Shown: positions 9,704-19,346 of the stretch, in pieces | Position numbering within the stretch: position 1 is the stretch's first letter | Layout of the letters: each line of letters opens with the position of its first letter | Assembly (NCBI GenBank): GCA_028285525.1 | Contig: JANQOZ010000007.1 | Span: 1 to 64,000 of the forward strand | Direction of reading: 5' to 3' | Length of the DNA: 64,000 nt | Source of the DNA: Lysobacterales bacterium | GTDB lineage: Bacteria > Pseudomonadota > Gammaproteobacteria > Xanthomonadales > SZUA-38 | Position numbers and translations under genes: made by a program | The notes under the pieces: generated by a model | The model's input: the letters and a program-made list of their open reading frames with translations, nothing else | Database searches by the model: none | Told to the model about the DNA's origin: nothing

Positions 9704-12700
9704 TTAGGGCGTGCCGCAGCTCTCGAACGAATCCGCGATCACCAACCCAGGCACAAGTTCGATCGTTGCCTCGTCCGTGTTGTTCCCTGACGTTGGATCG
9801 TCAACCGCTGAGGAGACCAACACGTCGGTCGAAACCGAGCCCGTGCCGGTCGGAACAATCTCCAGCAGAACCCGTGTGGTTTCTCCGACTCCCAGCACCG
9901 GCAGCAGGCAGGCCACATCGTCCGAACCAGCCACACAGCTCATCGACGGTGAAACGCTTTGCACGGTTGCGCCGGTCGGCAGCGTCACCAAAGCGCTAAC
10001 GTCGGTTGCTGAAGACGGACCGGCGTTGGTGATGGCTGCGGCATACCGGTAGGGCTCGTCAGGCGCCGCCAGCGGCGTGCACTGCTCAAGCTCCACGGAG
10101 AGATCAGCCGCCGAGCCGACACTGATGAAGAAGGTGGCCTCTGGGGAAATATCGTCCCCACCGTTGGCTGTGCCGCCATCGTCTATCAGGCTCACCGTAA
10201 GCTCAGCCGTTCCCGCAGCACCACTGAGCGTAAACGTGAGATCGCCGACGATGTTGACGCTCGGCGTTCCCGTGAGGATCGAAGCCGGGTCGTCGGTCAC
10301 GGAAACCTGGTAGCTGACTACCGCCTGGGAAGTCTCGTTTGGACCGAGATCAACGGATGCGACCCAGCCCGGCACGTTAACGTCACCGCTGCTGCCGGCA
10401 GCGAGTGCCTGCGCCGGGCCCGGGGTAAAGCTTGGCGGGTCGTTCACCGGCTCAACGGTGATGGATACGGAGGCGGTCTCGCTCAGACTGCCGTCCGTCA
10501 CGGTGTAGTCGAATGTTGCGACACCTGAAGCGTCGGCTGGCGGGGAATAGCTGAAGGTGCCGTCTACATTGAGGGTAACCGTGCCGCCGACACCGTTTGC
10601 GGTGAGGGTACCGGCATTGGTCACGCTTAAGGCCGCAGGCCCGCTGTCGTTCGCGAGCACGCCGTCATCAGCCTCGTCCGCATTGGCGCTGCCGTCCGCG
10701 TCATCCGCGAGCAAAGTTCCGTCCTCGAGCATCGTATAGCTGTCAGCGGTAGCGGTAAGCGGAATCAGCGTATCCACAATGGCAACCTGGATGTCTTCGA
10801 CCTCACCATCGTCAACCCGACCGGTCGGCGAAGACGCATCGCCGTTGGTGTCAAAGCGAACTCGGGCGAAGCTGGTACCGAGCGCAGCGCCGGCGGGGAC
10901 GCTGACGGTGAAGCTGTGCGTTCCGGCGTCCCGGAACTCATCGATAATCACGTATTCCTCGGAGTTGTTCCAAACGCCGTTGGCGTCAAAATCCACCCAG
11001 GCGTTGACGTAACCGTCCGTTGAGATGGTCACGTCGACATTCACATCAGCACCGGTCAGCAACGCGCTGGCGAAGCTGACGCCGTCTTCATCACCCCCGG
11101 TCAGGTCATCGCCGGTTGCGTCAGCATTTGGCTGGCCGTCACTCTCGCTGTCGATGCTGCTGCCAAGAATCACGCCGCCCACAACGCGATGGCGTGCACC
11201 GTCGTCTGCCAGTGTTGTGGCGTAGGGTGCTGGCGCGTCGCCAAAGTCGAGTGATTCGCCAAGAGTTACCCGATAGTCCTCCACCTCGCCGTCAAACGTC
11301 GTGTACTGGGTAAACGGCATGCCGTAGCTATCCAGCCGGGCTCTCAGGAATGTCTCCCCCAGGTTCGCGTCAATCGGAACGGCAACAGACAATTCCGTGT
11401 CGCCGCTGCTCAGAAGGCGGTTGAAAACAACGTGTTCTTCAATACCATCCCAGTCCCCGCTGTTATCCCAGTCGACCCATACGTTGAGATAGCCTCCCGC
11501 GGGGGCGGTCACCGTCACCACCGCCGTTTGGCCAACTAATAATTCGGCTGGCAGCTGCAGCCCGTCTTCGTCATCTAGACCGTCAAGATCATCACCGAGC
11601 GCTTCATTGTCGGGAATCCCCTCGACCTCAGCGTCCTTCTCGATGCCCAGCCGAAACGCTGCATTCGGGCCGTCAGCGCGATGACAGGCACCCGCGCGAT
11701 CCCCCGAGGTCGGAAAGGTTGGGTCCGGCGCGTCACCGCAGTCGACAGCGCCGAAGCTCCAAAGCTCATCGCCGCCGTAGCCGGCACCGGCAGAAAACAG
11801 CGTTGCAGTGCCGAGCCTGGCAAAGTCCGCCGGCCCGCCACCGTTTTCATTGCCCACCGGTCCGAGAGACTCGGTGCCGGCACCGGTTCCATCGCTTCGC
11901 CACAACACCTCTGGCCCGTTGTTAGGATTTCTCGCGGCAAAGAGCACTTCAGATCCGGCGTCAAAAAAGGACCGGGGATCGGACGAGCCGCTAGGGTTTA
12001 AGTCCGCCAGCCTGGCGGTGGATGTGCCGTCGGTTGTCCAAGGCTCACGCCCGCTAATGCCATCATCTGCACTGAACCAAAGCCTGCCCTGCACGACGGC
12101 AAAATTTCGCGGAAAGCTGCCGGTGGAGCCAGACGCAATATTCTGGACCAGTTCGACAGAGGTGCCGTCGGTTCGCCAAAGCTCGCGCCCACTGCTGCCG
12201 TCGTCCGCCTCAAAGTACGCAAACCCGCCAAGGACCGAAAACTCGCTGGCCGGATTCAGCGCCTCGACCAGCTGGGTGCCAATCGCTATGCCGTTACTGC
12301 GCCACAAGCCACCGCTCGCTTCGAACACCACCGTGCCGTTAACCTCGGCAAAGTTCGACGGAAAAGATCCTTGCGAGCCAACCACCAGTTCAGCCAGCGG
12401 CTGGGTACCAGGCCCCGTGCCGTCACTGATCCATGGTTCGATGTTGCCGGTGCTATTAGTCGAGGCGCGGAAGTACAGCAGACCACCGACGGCGGCCAGT
12501 TCACCGATGCTGCCGAACTGACCGCTCAACGTCTCTGCCACCTGACTCGTACCGCCGGTGGTTCCGTCGCTGCGCCAGAGCTCGCGGCCGGACCCCGTGC
12601 CGTCGTCAGCAAAAAAGTACAGCAGTCCGTTGTACTGGGTCAGCTCACGGAATGAGTCAGCAAAATCGAACACCGGCGTCGCGCCGCCGGCCTGTCCGTT

Positions 12701-14302
12701 GGTGCGAAACAGGGTCGGCTGGCCGCCATTGTTGGCGCGCAGATACAGCGCGCCGCTATAGACCTGCATCGAGCGATCGAAGTCGTCACATCCTGATTCC
12801 AGCCCCGGATTGATATCCTGCACCAGTATTGTCCCGGCGGACGTGCCGTCAGTGCGCCACAGCTCTCTACCGTGAACACCGTCGTCTGCACAGAAGTACA
12901 GAAAGCCGCCGAAGGGGACCAGGTGTTCAACACCGGATCCGTTAGTAAAGCGGCTGAGCGTCGAAACCTGAACCGTGTTGCCTGCCGTACCGTCACTGCG
13001 AACCAGCTCGTTGCTGGTGTTGCCCGCAAAAAAGGCAAATCCATTAGACGTCACCATAGCGCTGGTGCCGACGCCATCATCGGGTCCCGGCCCAAGCTCC
13101 AGCACGCGAGCAGTGTTGCCCGGCGCACCGCCACTCAACCAAAGCTCGCGACCCGCACCGTCAGCCACGTCGGCAAAAAAGATGGCCGTACCACCATTGA
13201 GGTCTTTGAGATTAGTGATCGAAGAGCCACCCGACCCATTGAGATCGATCAGCGTCGGCGTTGTGCCAGTGACGCTCCAAAGCTCTCGACCGTTGGTCCC
13301 GTCGTCAGCCGTGAAGAAGACCTGATTGCCCACGGCAACCAGTTCCTCGGGGTTGGAGGATTGCTGGCCCAAACGCAGATCGATGGGGCCCGTTCCGGCC
13401 GTCAGTCCATTGCTGAACCAAAGCTCCGTCCCGGTGGTAAATCCGCCGTCAGTCGCCGCAAAATAGATCTGGCCGCCGGCGACCGCCAGGTTGGACAGGA
13501 TACTGAAGAGCCCCGTCGAGGTGTCTGCGACCAGCGTATTGCCTTGCCCGTCGCTGGTCCAAAGCTGGGTGTCGCTGCCGTTATTGGAGGCCGCAAAAGC
13601 CACACCGGCAGCAAAGGAGACAAGGTTAAACGGGTTCGAGCTGCCCGATGGATTGATGTCCCCCACCTGACTGGCGACGCCACCGCTGACGGTCCACAGC
13701 TCGGTGTCACCGTTGTTTGTCCCTCGCATGAAGACACGGTCACCGGTGCTGACAAGCCAGCGCGGGTTCTGCACCGCAGGGTATGACTGCACCCCGACGC
13801 CATCGCTGGAAAACAAAATTCCGTTGGCTTCAAAAAACACTTCCGTTGAGGTTATCGCCCACGCGCGAAACGCGTCGTCGCCGTCACTAAGGGAGCTGAA
13901 GGAGCTCACGCGCCGCGTGCCGCTTTCGGTGCCATCCGACGTCCAGAGCTGGCTGCCGTTGGCCCTAAAGAAAAGCGCGTCTCCGACCCGAACGATATTT
14001 CGCGGCGACGATGAGTCCCCACCTGGATTAATGTCTTTAACAAGCTCCGCGCCGCTTCCGGTTAGCGGAACGCGGACCAGCTCACAGCCAAAAAACTCTT
14101 CTTCGATGCAGGCGCCGAAGTAGAAAAAGCCATTCAGCTCAGCGCCGAAGTTGAAGACGCCGCTGCCGCCGGTGGTTTGATTGATATCCAACAGAGGGAT
14201 CGGCGTTTGCGCAGCGACAGGCCGAGTCCAAAACGCCGCAGCGAAGAGGAACGGCAAAACCAATAAACACGGTAAAAATGGGCGATTGTTGATCGGGGGC
14301 AT
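9704..14302 (-). CDS. Large secreted ELWxxDGT-repeat protein with GEVED-type, cadherin/VCBS-like and DUF11-like domains; C-terminal DSFE tail
   Basis: Signal peptide; about 16 imperfect ELWxxDGTxxGT repeats; two GEVEDxxV domains; DGTFSYSPPADASGVATFDYTVTDGS; ADLSVELEQ...ITNAGPSSATDVSALVTLP; ends VPGLVIADSFESCGTP. AAGGAG precedes the ATG. Confidence 0.9.
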   Translation of the reverse strand: MPPINNRPFLPCLLVLPFLFAAAFWTRPVAAQTPIPLLDINQTTGGSGVFNFGAELNGFFYFGACIEEEFFGCELVRVPLTGSGAELVKDINPGGDSSSPRNIVRVGDALFFRANGSQLWTSDGTESGTRRVSSFSSLSDGDDAFRAWAITSTEVFFEANGILFSSDGVGVQSYPAVQNPRWLVSTGDRVFMRGTNNGDTELWTVSGGVASQVGDINPSGSSNPFNLVSFAAGVAFAASNNGSDTQLWTSDGQGNTLVADTSTGLFSILSNLAVAGGQIYFAATDGGFTTGTELWFSNGLTAGTGPIDLRLGQQSSNPEELVAVGNQVFFTADDGTNGRELWSVTGTTPTLIDLNGSGGSSITNLKDLNGGTAIFFADVADGAGRELWLSGGAPGNTARVLELGPGPDDGVGTSAMVTSNGFAFFAGNTSNELVRSDGTAGNTVQVSTLSRFTNGSGVEHLVPFGGFLYFCADDGVHGRELWRTDGTSAGTILVQDINPGLESGCDDFDRSMQVYSGALYLRANNGGQPTLFRTNGQAGGATPVFDFADSFRELTQYNGLLYFFADDGTGSGRELWRSDGTTGGTSQVAETLSGQFGSIGELAAVGGLLYFRASTNSTGNIEPWISDGTGPGTQPLAELVVGSQGSFPSNFAEVNGTVVFEASGGLWRSNGIAIGTQLVEALNPASEFSVLGGFAYFEADDGSSGRELWRTDGTSVELVQNIASGSTGSFPRNFAVVQGRLWFSADDGISGREPWTTDGTSTARLADLNPSGSSDPRSFFDAGSEVLFAARNPNNGPEVLWRSDGTGAGTESLGPVGNENGGGPADFARLGTATLFSAGAGYGGDELWSFGAVDCGDAPDPTFPTSGDRAGACHRADGPNAAFRLGIEKDAEVEGIPDNEALGDDLDGLDDEDGLQLPAELLVGQTAVVTVTAPAGGYLNVWVDWDNSGDWDGIEEHVVFNRLLSSGDTELSVAVPIDANLGETFLRARLDSYGMPFTQYTTFDGEVEDYRVTLGESLDFGDAPAPYATTLADDGARHRVVGGVILGSSIDSESDGQPNADATGDDLTGGDEDGVSFASALLTGADVNVDVTISTDGYVNAWVDFDANGVWNNSEEYVIIDEFRDAGTHSFTVSVPAGAALGTSFARVRFDTNGDASSPTGRVDDGEVEDIQVAIVDTLIPLTATADSYTMLEDGTLLADDADGSANADEADDGVLANDSGPAALSVTNAGTLTANGVGGTVTLNVDGTFSYSPPADASGVATFDYTVTDGSLSETASVSITVEPVNDPPSFTPGPAQALAAGSSGDVNVPGWVASVDLGPNETSQAVVSYQVSVTDDPASILTGTPSVNIVGDLTFTLSGAAGTAELTVSLIDDGGTANGGDDISPEATFFISVGSAADLSVELEQCTPLAAPDEPYRYAAAITNAGPSSATDVSALVTLPTGATVQSVSPSMSCVAGSDDVACLLPVLGVGETTRVLLEIVPTGTGSVSTDVLVSSAVDDPTSGNNTDEATIELVPGLVIADSFESCGTP

Positions 14303-14377
14303 TGGAGACTCTCCTTAGGCTCACATACCCCACAACGCTTTTCGGAGCCGCATCGGCTCATCGGGCCAGAAACTTTC

Positions 14378-17017
14378 TTAAGGAGATGCCGCCAGAAGAG
14401 CCTCTGCGCGTTCGACCAGATAATGCGATTCGCCTTTGGCACCGGCGATGGTGGAACGCGCTGACGTCAGCAGAAGCTGGGCCCGCGCCGGGTCCGACGT
14501 TCTGAGCGCGCTGCCCAGAAACAGCTGCGCCTCCCCCACCAGCCAGTGCTTTGCCGGCAGTTTGGCTTCACGCACCGCGAGTCCCCGTTCGAGCAACGGT
14601 AACGCGTCTTCCTCCTCGCCTAACCGCGCCAGGGCCCGACCCAGACCAAGCAGGCTGTAGCTGATAAACAGATGGTCTTCGGGCAGCTTTGCTTCACGAA
14701 CGGTGAGCGAACGTTGATAGGCGTCTTTTGCCTCATCCAGCGAACCCAGTTCCAGCAATGCCTGAGCCAGGTTGCTGACCACCGTTGCGGTCACAGGATG
14801 ATCCGGGCCAAGTGCCTTTTCCACAATCGGGAGCGCCTCTCGGTATTGCGCCTCCGCGTCCTGAAAACGGGCCGCAGATAAATGAAGCATACCCAGATTA
14901 TTCAGCGACTCAGCCACCCGCATGTGCTCGCCGCCAAGCGCCGCGAGTCGGATGTCCAGTGCCTGGGTGAGAGGCATGAGCGCGTCGTCGCTCTGACCCA
15001 GCGCGTCGAGCACCAGGCCCAGATTGGTGAGAGACTGAGCCTGCTCCGGGTGCGGCTGCGGATAAACCTCCTGCCGCAGAGCCACGGCGCGTTCAAAATA
15101 CGATTTTGCGACGGCGAGATCACCCTGGCGGAAGTGGGCCAACCCCAGGTTGTTGATAGTGGTGGCGTAGGCTGAGTCCAGGCGCAGCTGCGGCGTTTCC
15201 TCGATCTTGGCTTCCCGAATCTGTAGCGATTGGCCCAGCAGCTTGCGAACGGCGTCGTAACGCCCCTCCGAAAACTCGATCGAAGCGAGATTGTTCAGCG
15301 ATTCGGCGTAAGCCAGGCTCTCCGCGCCCTTAAGCGTCAGCTCCAGTTCAGCCGCCGCGGACAGGTCTTCTCTCGCCAACGCAAATTGCCCCCGGAGACC
15401 GCGAACCCGGCCGCGCCGCCCCAAAAAGTCGGCCTCCAGCTCCGGGGAATTCACGGCAAACTCCCGGAGCAGCCCAAGCGCCTCGGTATACGCGTTGTCC
15501 GCCGCCTCCAGCTGCCCCCGAAGACGGGCGTTTTCGCCAACCTGCGCCCTGACTCTCGCCTGGCGCTGCGCCGCCCCCGGCGAAGCTGGACTAGGCGGCA
15601 GCAGCGACGCGGCTTCGTCCAAAACCGCCTTACCCTGCTCAAATTCACCGAGCCCCTCATAGGTCCGCGCAATAACCAGCAGAAGATCAATGCGGGTCTC
15701 CCCGAGACTTGCCGGATTGCTGCGCAGACGCTCCAGGCCCTGCGCAAGCGCCTTACGTGTTTCGGGGTCTGCGCCTGGATTGACCTCCGGATTGGCCGTT
15801 TCGAAGACGCTGACCAGCAGGTCGGTCACGCTGACCGCCCGATCGCGTTCCTGGGCCGCTTCCTGCGAAGCCAGACGCGCTCGGTCGCGCTCTTCGCGAA
15901 CGCGTTCAGCTTGCCTTGCTGTTGCGATCGCAAAGCCAACAACCAGCGCGGCTACCAGCGCCGCAAACGCAACGCTCACCCGATTTCGGCCGACGAATTT
16001 CTTCAGCAGGTACGTACGGGACGGCGGCATCGCCTCGAGCGGCAGCCCTTGTTGAAAGCGCGACAGGTCACTGGCCAGCTGAGCTCCCCCGGGATAGCGA
16101 TGATCCGGATCCCGATGTGTTGCGCGCCGGATCAGTGCAACCAGCTCCGGATGCAACCCCGCCAGGTCAGGCACCTCCCCGGGCTTCGAACCACTCCCGG
16201 TCAGGAGCTCTGCGAGCAGCAGCCCGCACTGATAGCTGTCGGTAGCGGTGGTCACCCGACCGCCATCGAGCTGCTCGGGCGCTGCTGCACCCGGGGAATA
16301 CCCCTCAGCGCCGCCTTCATCGCCGCTGCTTCGCGAGATCCCAAAGTCTAGCAGCTTGACCACCCCTTCCCGAGTCACCAGGACATTGCTGCCTTTGATA
16401 TCACTGTGGATGACAAGGTTCCTGTGGGCATAGCTGACGGCCTCCATGAGATCCGCCATCAGCGACAGGATCGCCTTCGGACTTAGCTGTTGTTCCCGGC
16501 AGTAGGTGGTGATGGGAACCCCTTCCAGATACTCCATCACGAAGTACGCGCCCAGCTCGTCGTCCACGCCAGCGTCGTGAAGCTGAGCGATATGGGGGTG
16601 TGACAGCGCCGCGAGCGTGCGCATTTCCTCGGCGAAGCGCTCAGCCATGCGTTCGTTGTCGAAAGTAATCGGCATCATCTTGATGACGACCTGGCGCTCG
16701 AAGTGTCCGTCCGCGCGTCGCGCCAAAAACACCGCGCCCATGCCTCCTTGCGCAACCAGGTGCTCGATCTGGTACGCGCCAACCCGATGCCCACGGGCGG
16801 CAAAGTCCTCCAGCTCTTCGGACTGCCGTTCCAGGAGGTCGCTGGACAACTGATCAAAGAAAGGGCCGGCCTTCCCCGCGCTGATCAGCAGCTCCTCAAC
16901 GGCACGGCGGAGATCGGCATCATCCGCGCACGCCTCATCGAGGAAACCATCGCGCAACGTTTCGTCTTGGTCTAAGGCAGCCAGAAAGATGGCTTCCGCT
17001 TGAGCTTTGCTTACCAC
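14378..17017 (-). CDS. Serine/threonine protein kinase with C-terminal TPR repeats
   Basis: VVIKMMP, FVMEYLEGVPITTYC, NLVIHSDIKGSNVLVTREGVVKLLDFGISR; TM segment VSVAFAALVAALVVGFAIA; many TPR repeats. Confidence 0.92.
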   Translation of the reverse strand: MVSKAQAEAIFLAALDQDETLRDGFLDEACADDADLRRAVEELLISAGKAGPFFDQLSSDLLERQSEELEDFAARGHRVGAYQIEHLVAQGGMGAVFLARRADGHFERQVVIKMMPITFDNERMAERFAEEMRTLAALSHPHIAQLHDAGVDDELGAYFVMEYLEGVPITTYCREQQLSPKAILSLMADLMEAVSYAHRNLVIHSDIKGSNVLVTREGVVKLLDFGISRSSGDEGGAEGYSPGAAAPEQLDGGRVTTATDSYQCGLLLAELLTGSGSKPGEVPDLAGLHPELVALIRRATHRDPDHRYPGGAQLASDLSRFQQGLPLEAMPPSRTYLLKKFVGRNRVSVAFAALVAALVVGFAIATARQAERVREERDRARLASQEAAQERDRAVSVTDLLVSVFETANPEVNPGADPETRKALAQGLERLRSNPASLGETRIDLLLVIARTYEGLGEFEQGKAVLDEAASLLPPSPASPGAAQRQARVRAQVGENARLRGQLEAADNAYTEALGLLREFAVNSPELEADFLGRRGRVRGLRGQFALAREDLSAAAELELTLKGAESLAYAESLNNLASIEFSEGRYDAVRKLLGQSLQIREAKIEETPQLRLDSAYATTINNLGLAHFRQGDLAVAKSYFERAVALRQEVYPQPHPEQAQSLTNLGLVLDALGQSDDALMPLTQALDIRLAALGGEHMRVAESLNNLGMLHLSAARFQDAEAQYREALPIVEKALGPDHPVTATVVSNLAQALLELGSLDEAKDAYQRSLTVREAKLPEDHLFISYSLLGLGRALARLGEEEDALPLLERGLAVREAKLPAKHWLVGEAQLFLGSALRTSDPARAQLLLTSARSTIAGAKGESHYLVERAEALLAASP

Positions 17018-17024
17018 AGCAGCG

Positions 17025-17534
17025 CTATGGGTCCTCCGCCGGGTCTATCGACATTTTCTGATAAAGCAGCGTCCGGGCGGCCAACCAATCCCGTTTGACC
17101 GTGGCAGGTGAAAGCCCCGCTGCCTTGGCGGTTTCCTCGATGGACAGACCGCCGAACGTGCGGCACTCAAATACCTGAGCCAGACGCGGATGATCGGCCT
17201 CCAATTCGTTTAACGCTTTGTCGAGCTCGATCAGCTCATCGGTACGATGCAGGGAAACCAGCTGAACCTGATCCAGCGGCACGTCGGTAGTGTCGCCACC
17301 CCGTTTCTGTCGCTGCCAGTGCCGAGCGTTGTCGACCAGGACGCTGCGCATCGCGCTTGAAGCCATCAGCAGAAAGCTCTCGCTCTCGATTTCGGGTCGC
17401 GCTTCAACCAGCTTCAGGTAGGCTTCATGAATAATGCTGCGCGTGGAGAGCGGCTGTTTGGCCCAGACCCGAAGCCGCTGACCCCGGGCCAGCTTCTTGA
17501 GCGCGTCATAGATTTCGGGGGTAAGCTCGCTCAT
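17025..17534 (-). CDS. ECF-family RNA polymerase sigma factor (TIGR02999-like)
   Basis: LSTRSIIHEAYLKLVEA, VFECRTFGGLSIEETAKAAGLSPATVKRDWLAARTLLYQ (region 4 HTH). ORF opens at 17654; the internal Met at 17534 (MSELTPEIYDALKKLARG) is the likely start. Confidence 0.88.
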   Translation of the reverse strand: MSELTPEIYDALKKLARGQRLRVWAKQPLSTRSIIHEAYLKLVEARPEIESESFLLMASSAMRSVLVDNARHWQRQKRGGDTTDVPLDQVQLVSLHRTDELIELDKALNELEADHPRLAQVFECRTFGGLSIEETAKAAGLSPATVKRDWLAARTLLYQKMSIDPAEDP

Positions 17535-17729
17535 CCCGATCAGCTGAGTCGGTTGCCACCACCGTGGCACAAAACGCGCAACACAACGATGGATATAGGT
17601 TTGATTGCGATAGTCGGCAGCCGTCGGCCCGATGTCAAGCGCGGGCCGCGCCACCTACGAACTCTGCCTCCGAGTCGGCTTTTCGGTCCTGTAAGATAGG
17701 GATAAACCACGCAATGCCGGAATAGTGTT

Positions 17730-18431
17730 ATGACAAAGACTGAAGTCATGGATCTGCTCAAGACCAACCAGAACGAGCGCGGTATCGCTAACTGGAAAGA
17801 AATGGCAAAAGACAGTGGGCTGAAAAGCTTCGGTATCGGCCTGACGGTTCTACGGAAGCTGGCTAAGCAGGTTGGCAAGGACCATAAACTGGCCAAGCAG
17901 CTTTGGAACACCAAGGTCTATGACGCCAAGGTGATCGCGCTGCTGATCGACGACCCCAAGCAAATGACCCGCGACCAGGTAGAAGGACAAGTCGATAACC
18001 TGTCGGGAGGCTACCTTGCCCACGTGTTTTCCTCCTGCGGGGCAACGCTCGCTAAGACGAGCTTCGGGCGCGAGCTGGCCGACGACTGGATGGCCAGCGA
18101 CGACCCGGTCCGGAAGCGTTGCGCCTACGGTCTACAGTATGAGTTCTCCAAGTCCAAGACCAAGTCGGCGCCCGACGACGCGTACTTCATTGACGTCATC
18201 AAGCGCATCGACAAGGAGTTTGGCAAGCAGGACATCGACACTCAGATGGCCATGGGCGCCGCGATCATGGGAATCGGCATGCGCAGCAAGCCGCTGCACG
18301 GGCCGGCGCTCAAGGTTGCGAAGAAAATCTGCCCGATCGATTTTGATCCGACCGGCAAGTGCGACCCTTTCGACGCCGTCAAGCACCTCACCAGCGATCG
18401 CGTCAAACAGAAACTTGGATTGGCTGGGTGA
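17730..18431 (+). CDS. DNA alkylation repair protein (AlkD-like HEAT repeat)
   Basis: WNTKVYDAKVIALLIDDPKQMTRDQVEGQVDNL and HEAT-like pattern typical of the AlkD family. Confidence 0.8.
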   Translation: MTKTEVMDLLKTNQNERGIANWKEMAKDSGLKSFGIGLTVLRKLAKQVGKDHKLAKQLWNTKVYDAKVIALLIDDPKQMTRDQVEGQVDNLSGGYLAHVFSSCGATLAKTSFGRELADDWMASDDPVRKRCAYGLQYEFSKSKTKSAPDDAYFIDVIKRIDKEFGKQDIDTQMAMGAAIMGIGMRSKPLHGPALKVAKKICPIDFDPTGKCDPFDAVKHLTSDRVKQKLGLAG

Positions 18432-18463
18432 TACCCCAGTAGATCCTCAGGGCTTGAGCGTCT

Positions 18464-18928
18464 CTAGCGATCCGCAAGCAAGGCTCGGAGTTCGGTGAGG
18501 AGATTCACGTCGCGCTCAAGCTCGGTATTGAAACGAGGCACCAGGGTCATCTCTTCACCGCTTTTGGTGATGACCACCAGCCGCTGTCGGTCATCACGCC
18601 GCGCCTCGCTTGAAACAATGGCGAGACGGTCAATCTGGTCGAATTCCAACTCTGCCCGCTCCCGGCGAAGTAACGTCATCCGCCGCCAGCGCACAACCTG
18701 GGTGTCGCGATCAAAATGGATGATGCTGACGAGCCGTAGCGTCAAGAAGGACCAGGTAAACAGAACCGCCGCCGCTCCAAGCACAAAGCCGCGAACCGAA
18801 GCGAGCGCGCTTTGCTCATGGAGATCCCATAACGCAAAAGCGAGATAGGCCACCGCGAAGGGCGCAAACACGGTCGTCAGCCAGGGCGTCTCGTGAATAC
18901 GGATTCCAGACTCGTGTTTGGTGAAATG
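18464..18928 (-). CDS. Membrane protein with PH-like domain, hypothetical
   Basis: Intact ORF (opens at 19033); two hydrophobic segments then IIHFDRDTQVVRWRRMTLLRRERAELEFDQIDRLAIV. Confidence 0.55.
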   Translation of the reverse strand, partial: HFTKHESGIRIHETPWLTTVFAPFAVAYLAFALWDLHEQSALASVRGFVLGAAAVLFTWSFLTLRLVSIIHFDRDTQVVRWRRMTLLRRERAELEFDQIDRLAIVSSEARRDDRQRLVVITKSGEEMTLVPRFNTELERDVNLLTELRALLADR

Positions 18929-19346
18929 CAATTGTGGTTCCCTTGCATGCTGACTCAGCTTGTTGCCTGGCGGGCGAAGGATCACCACCTGGTCGCGGCA
19001 TCCGTTTACCCAGCCGCCATTGCACAAAAGCACGGCTCAAACCGAAGTGAAATTTGCGAGCAGCAGTGCGCGGTAGACTTTGGCCTGCCCCACCCTCAAA
19101 GAGAAGCAGGCACGCCCAAAACAGGCTGATCGGCGGCTCCGGTACGAACTAAAGACCCCCTGCATAGCCTCGCCAACGCTTCGCTCAAACGATTGAAATT
19201 TACTGCGTTACCGCGCTGATCATTACTTGTTGAAACGGCAGTCCCGCGTGATAGCATGAAGGTTCCGTGAAGGCCGCACTACGCCCACTCGGGCACCGGT
19301 TTTCACAAAGCACGAAATCGCAAAAACACACTCGCTGGAGGCGCTA

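Noticed and set aside
12872-13786. 304-aa plus-strand ORF antisense to the ELWxxDGT gene
   Set aside because: Its apparent repetitive nature is the reverse complement of the ELWxxDGT repeats; no independent coding evidence.
15230-16351. 373-aa plus-strand ORF antisense to the Ser/Thr kinase
   Set aside because: Shadow ORF in high-GC coding sequence; the opposite strand has clear kinase and TPR motifs and this translation shows no recognisable domain.
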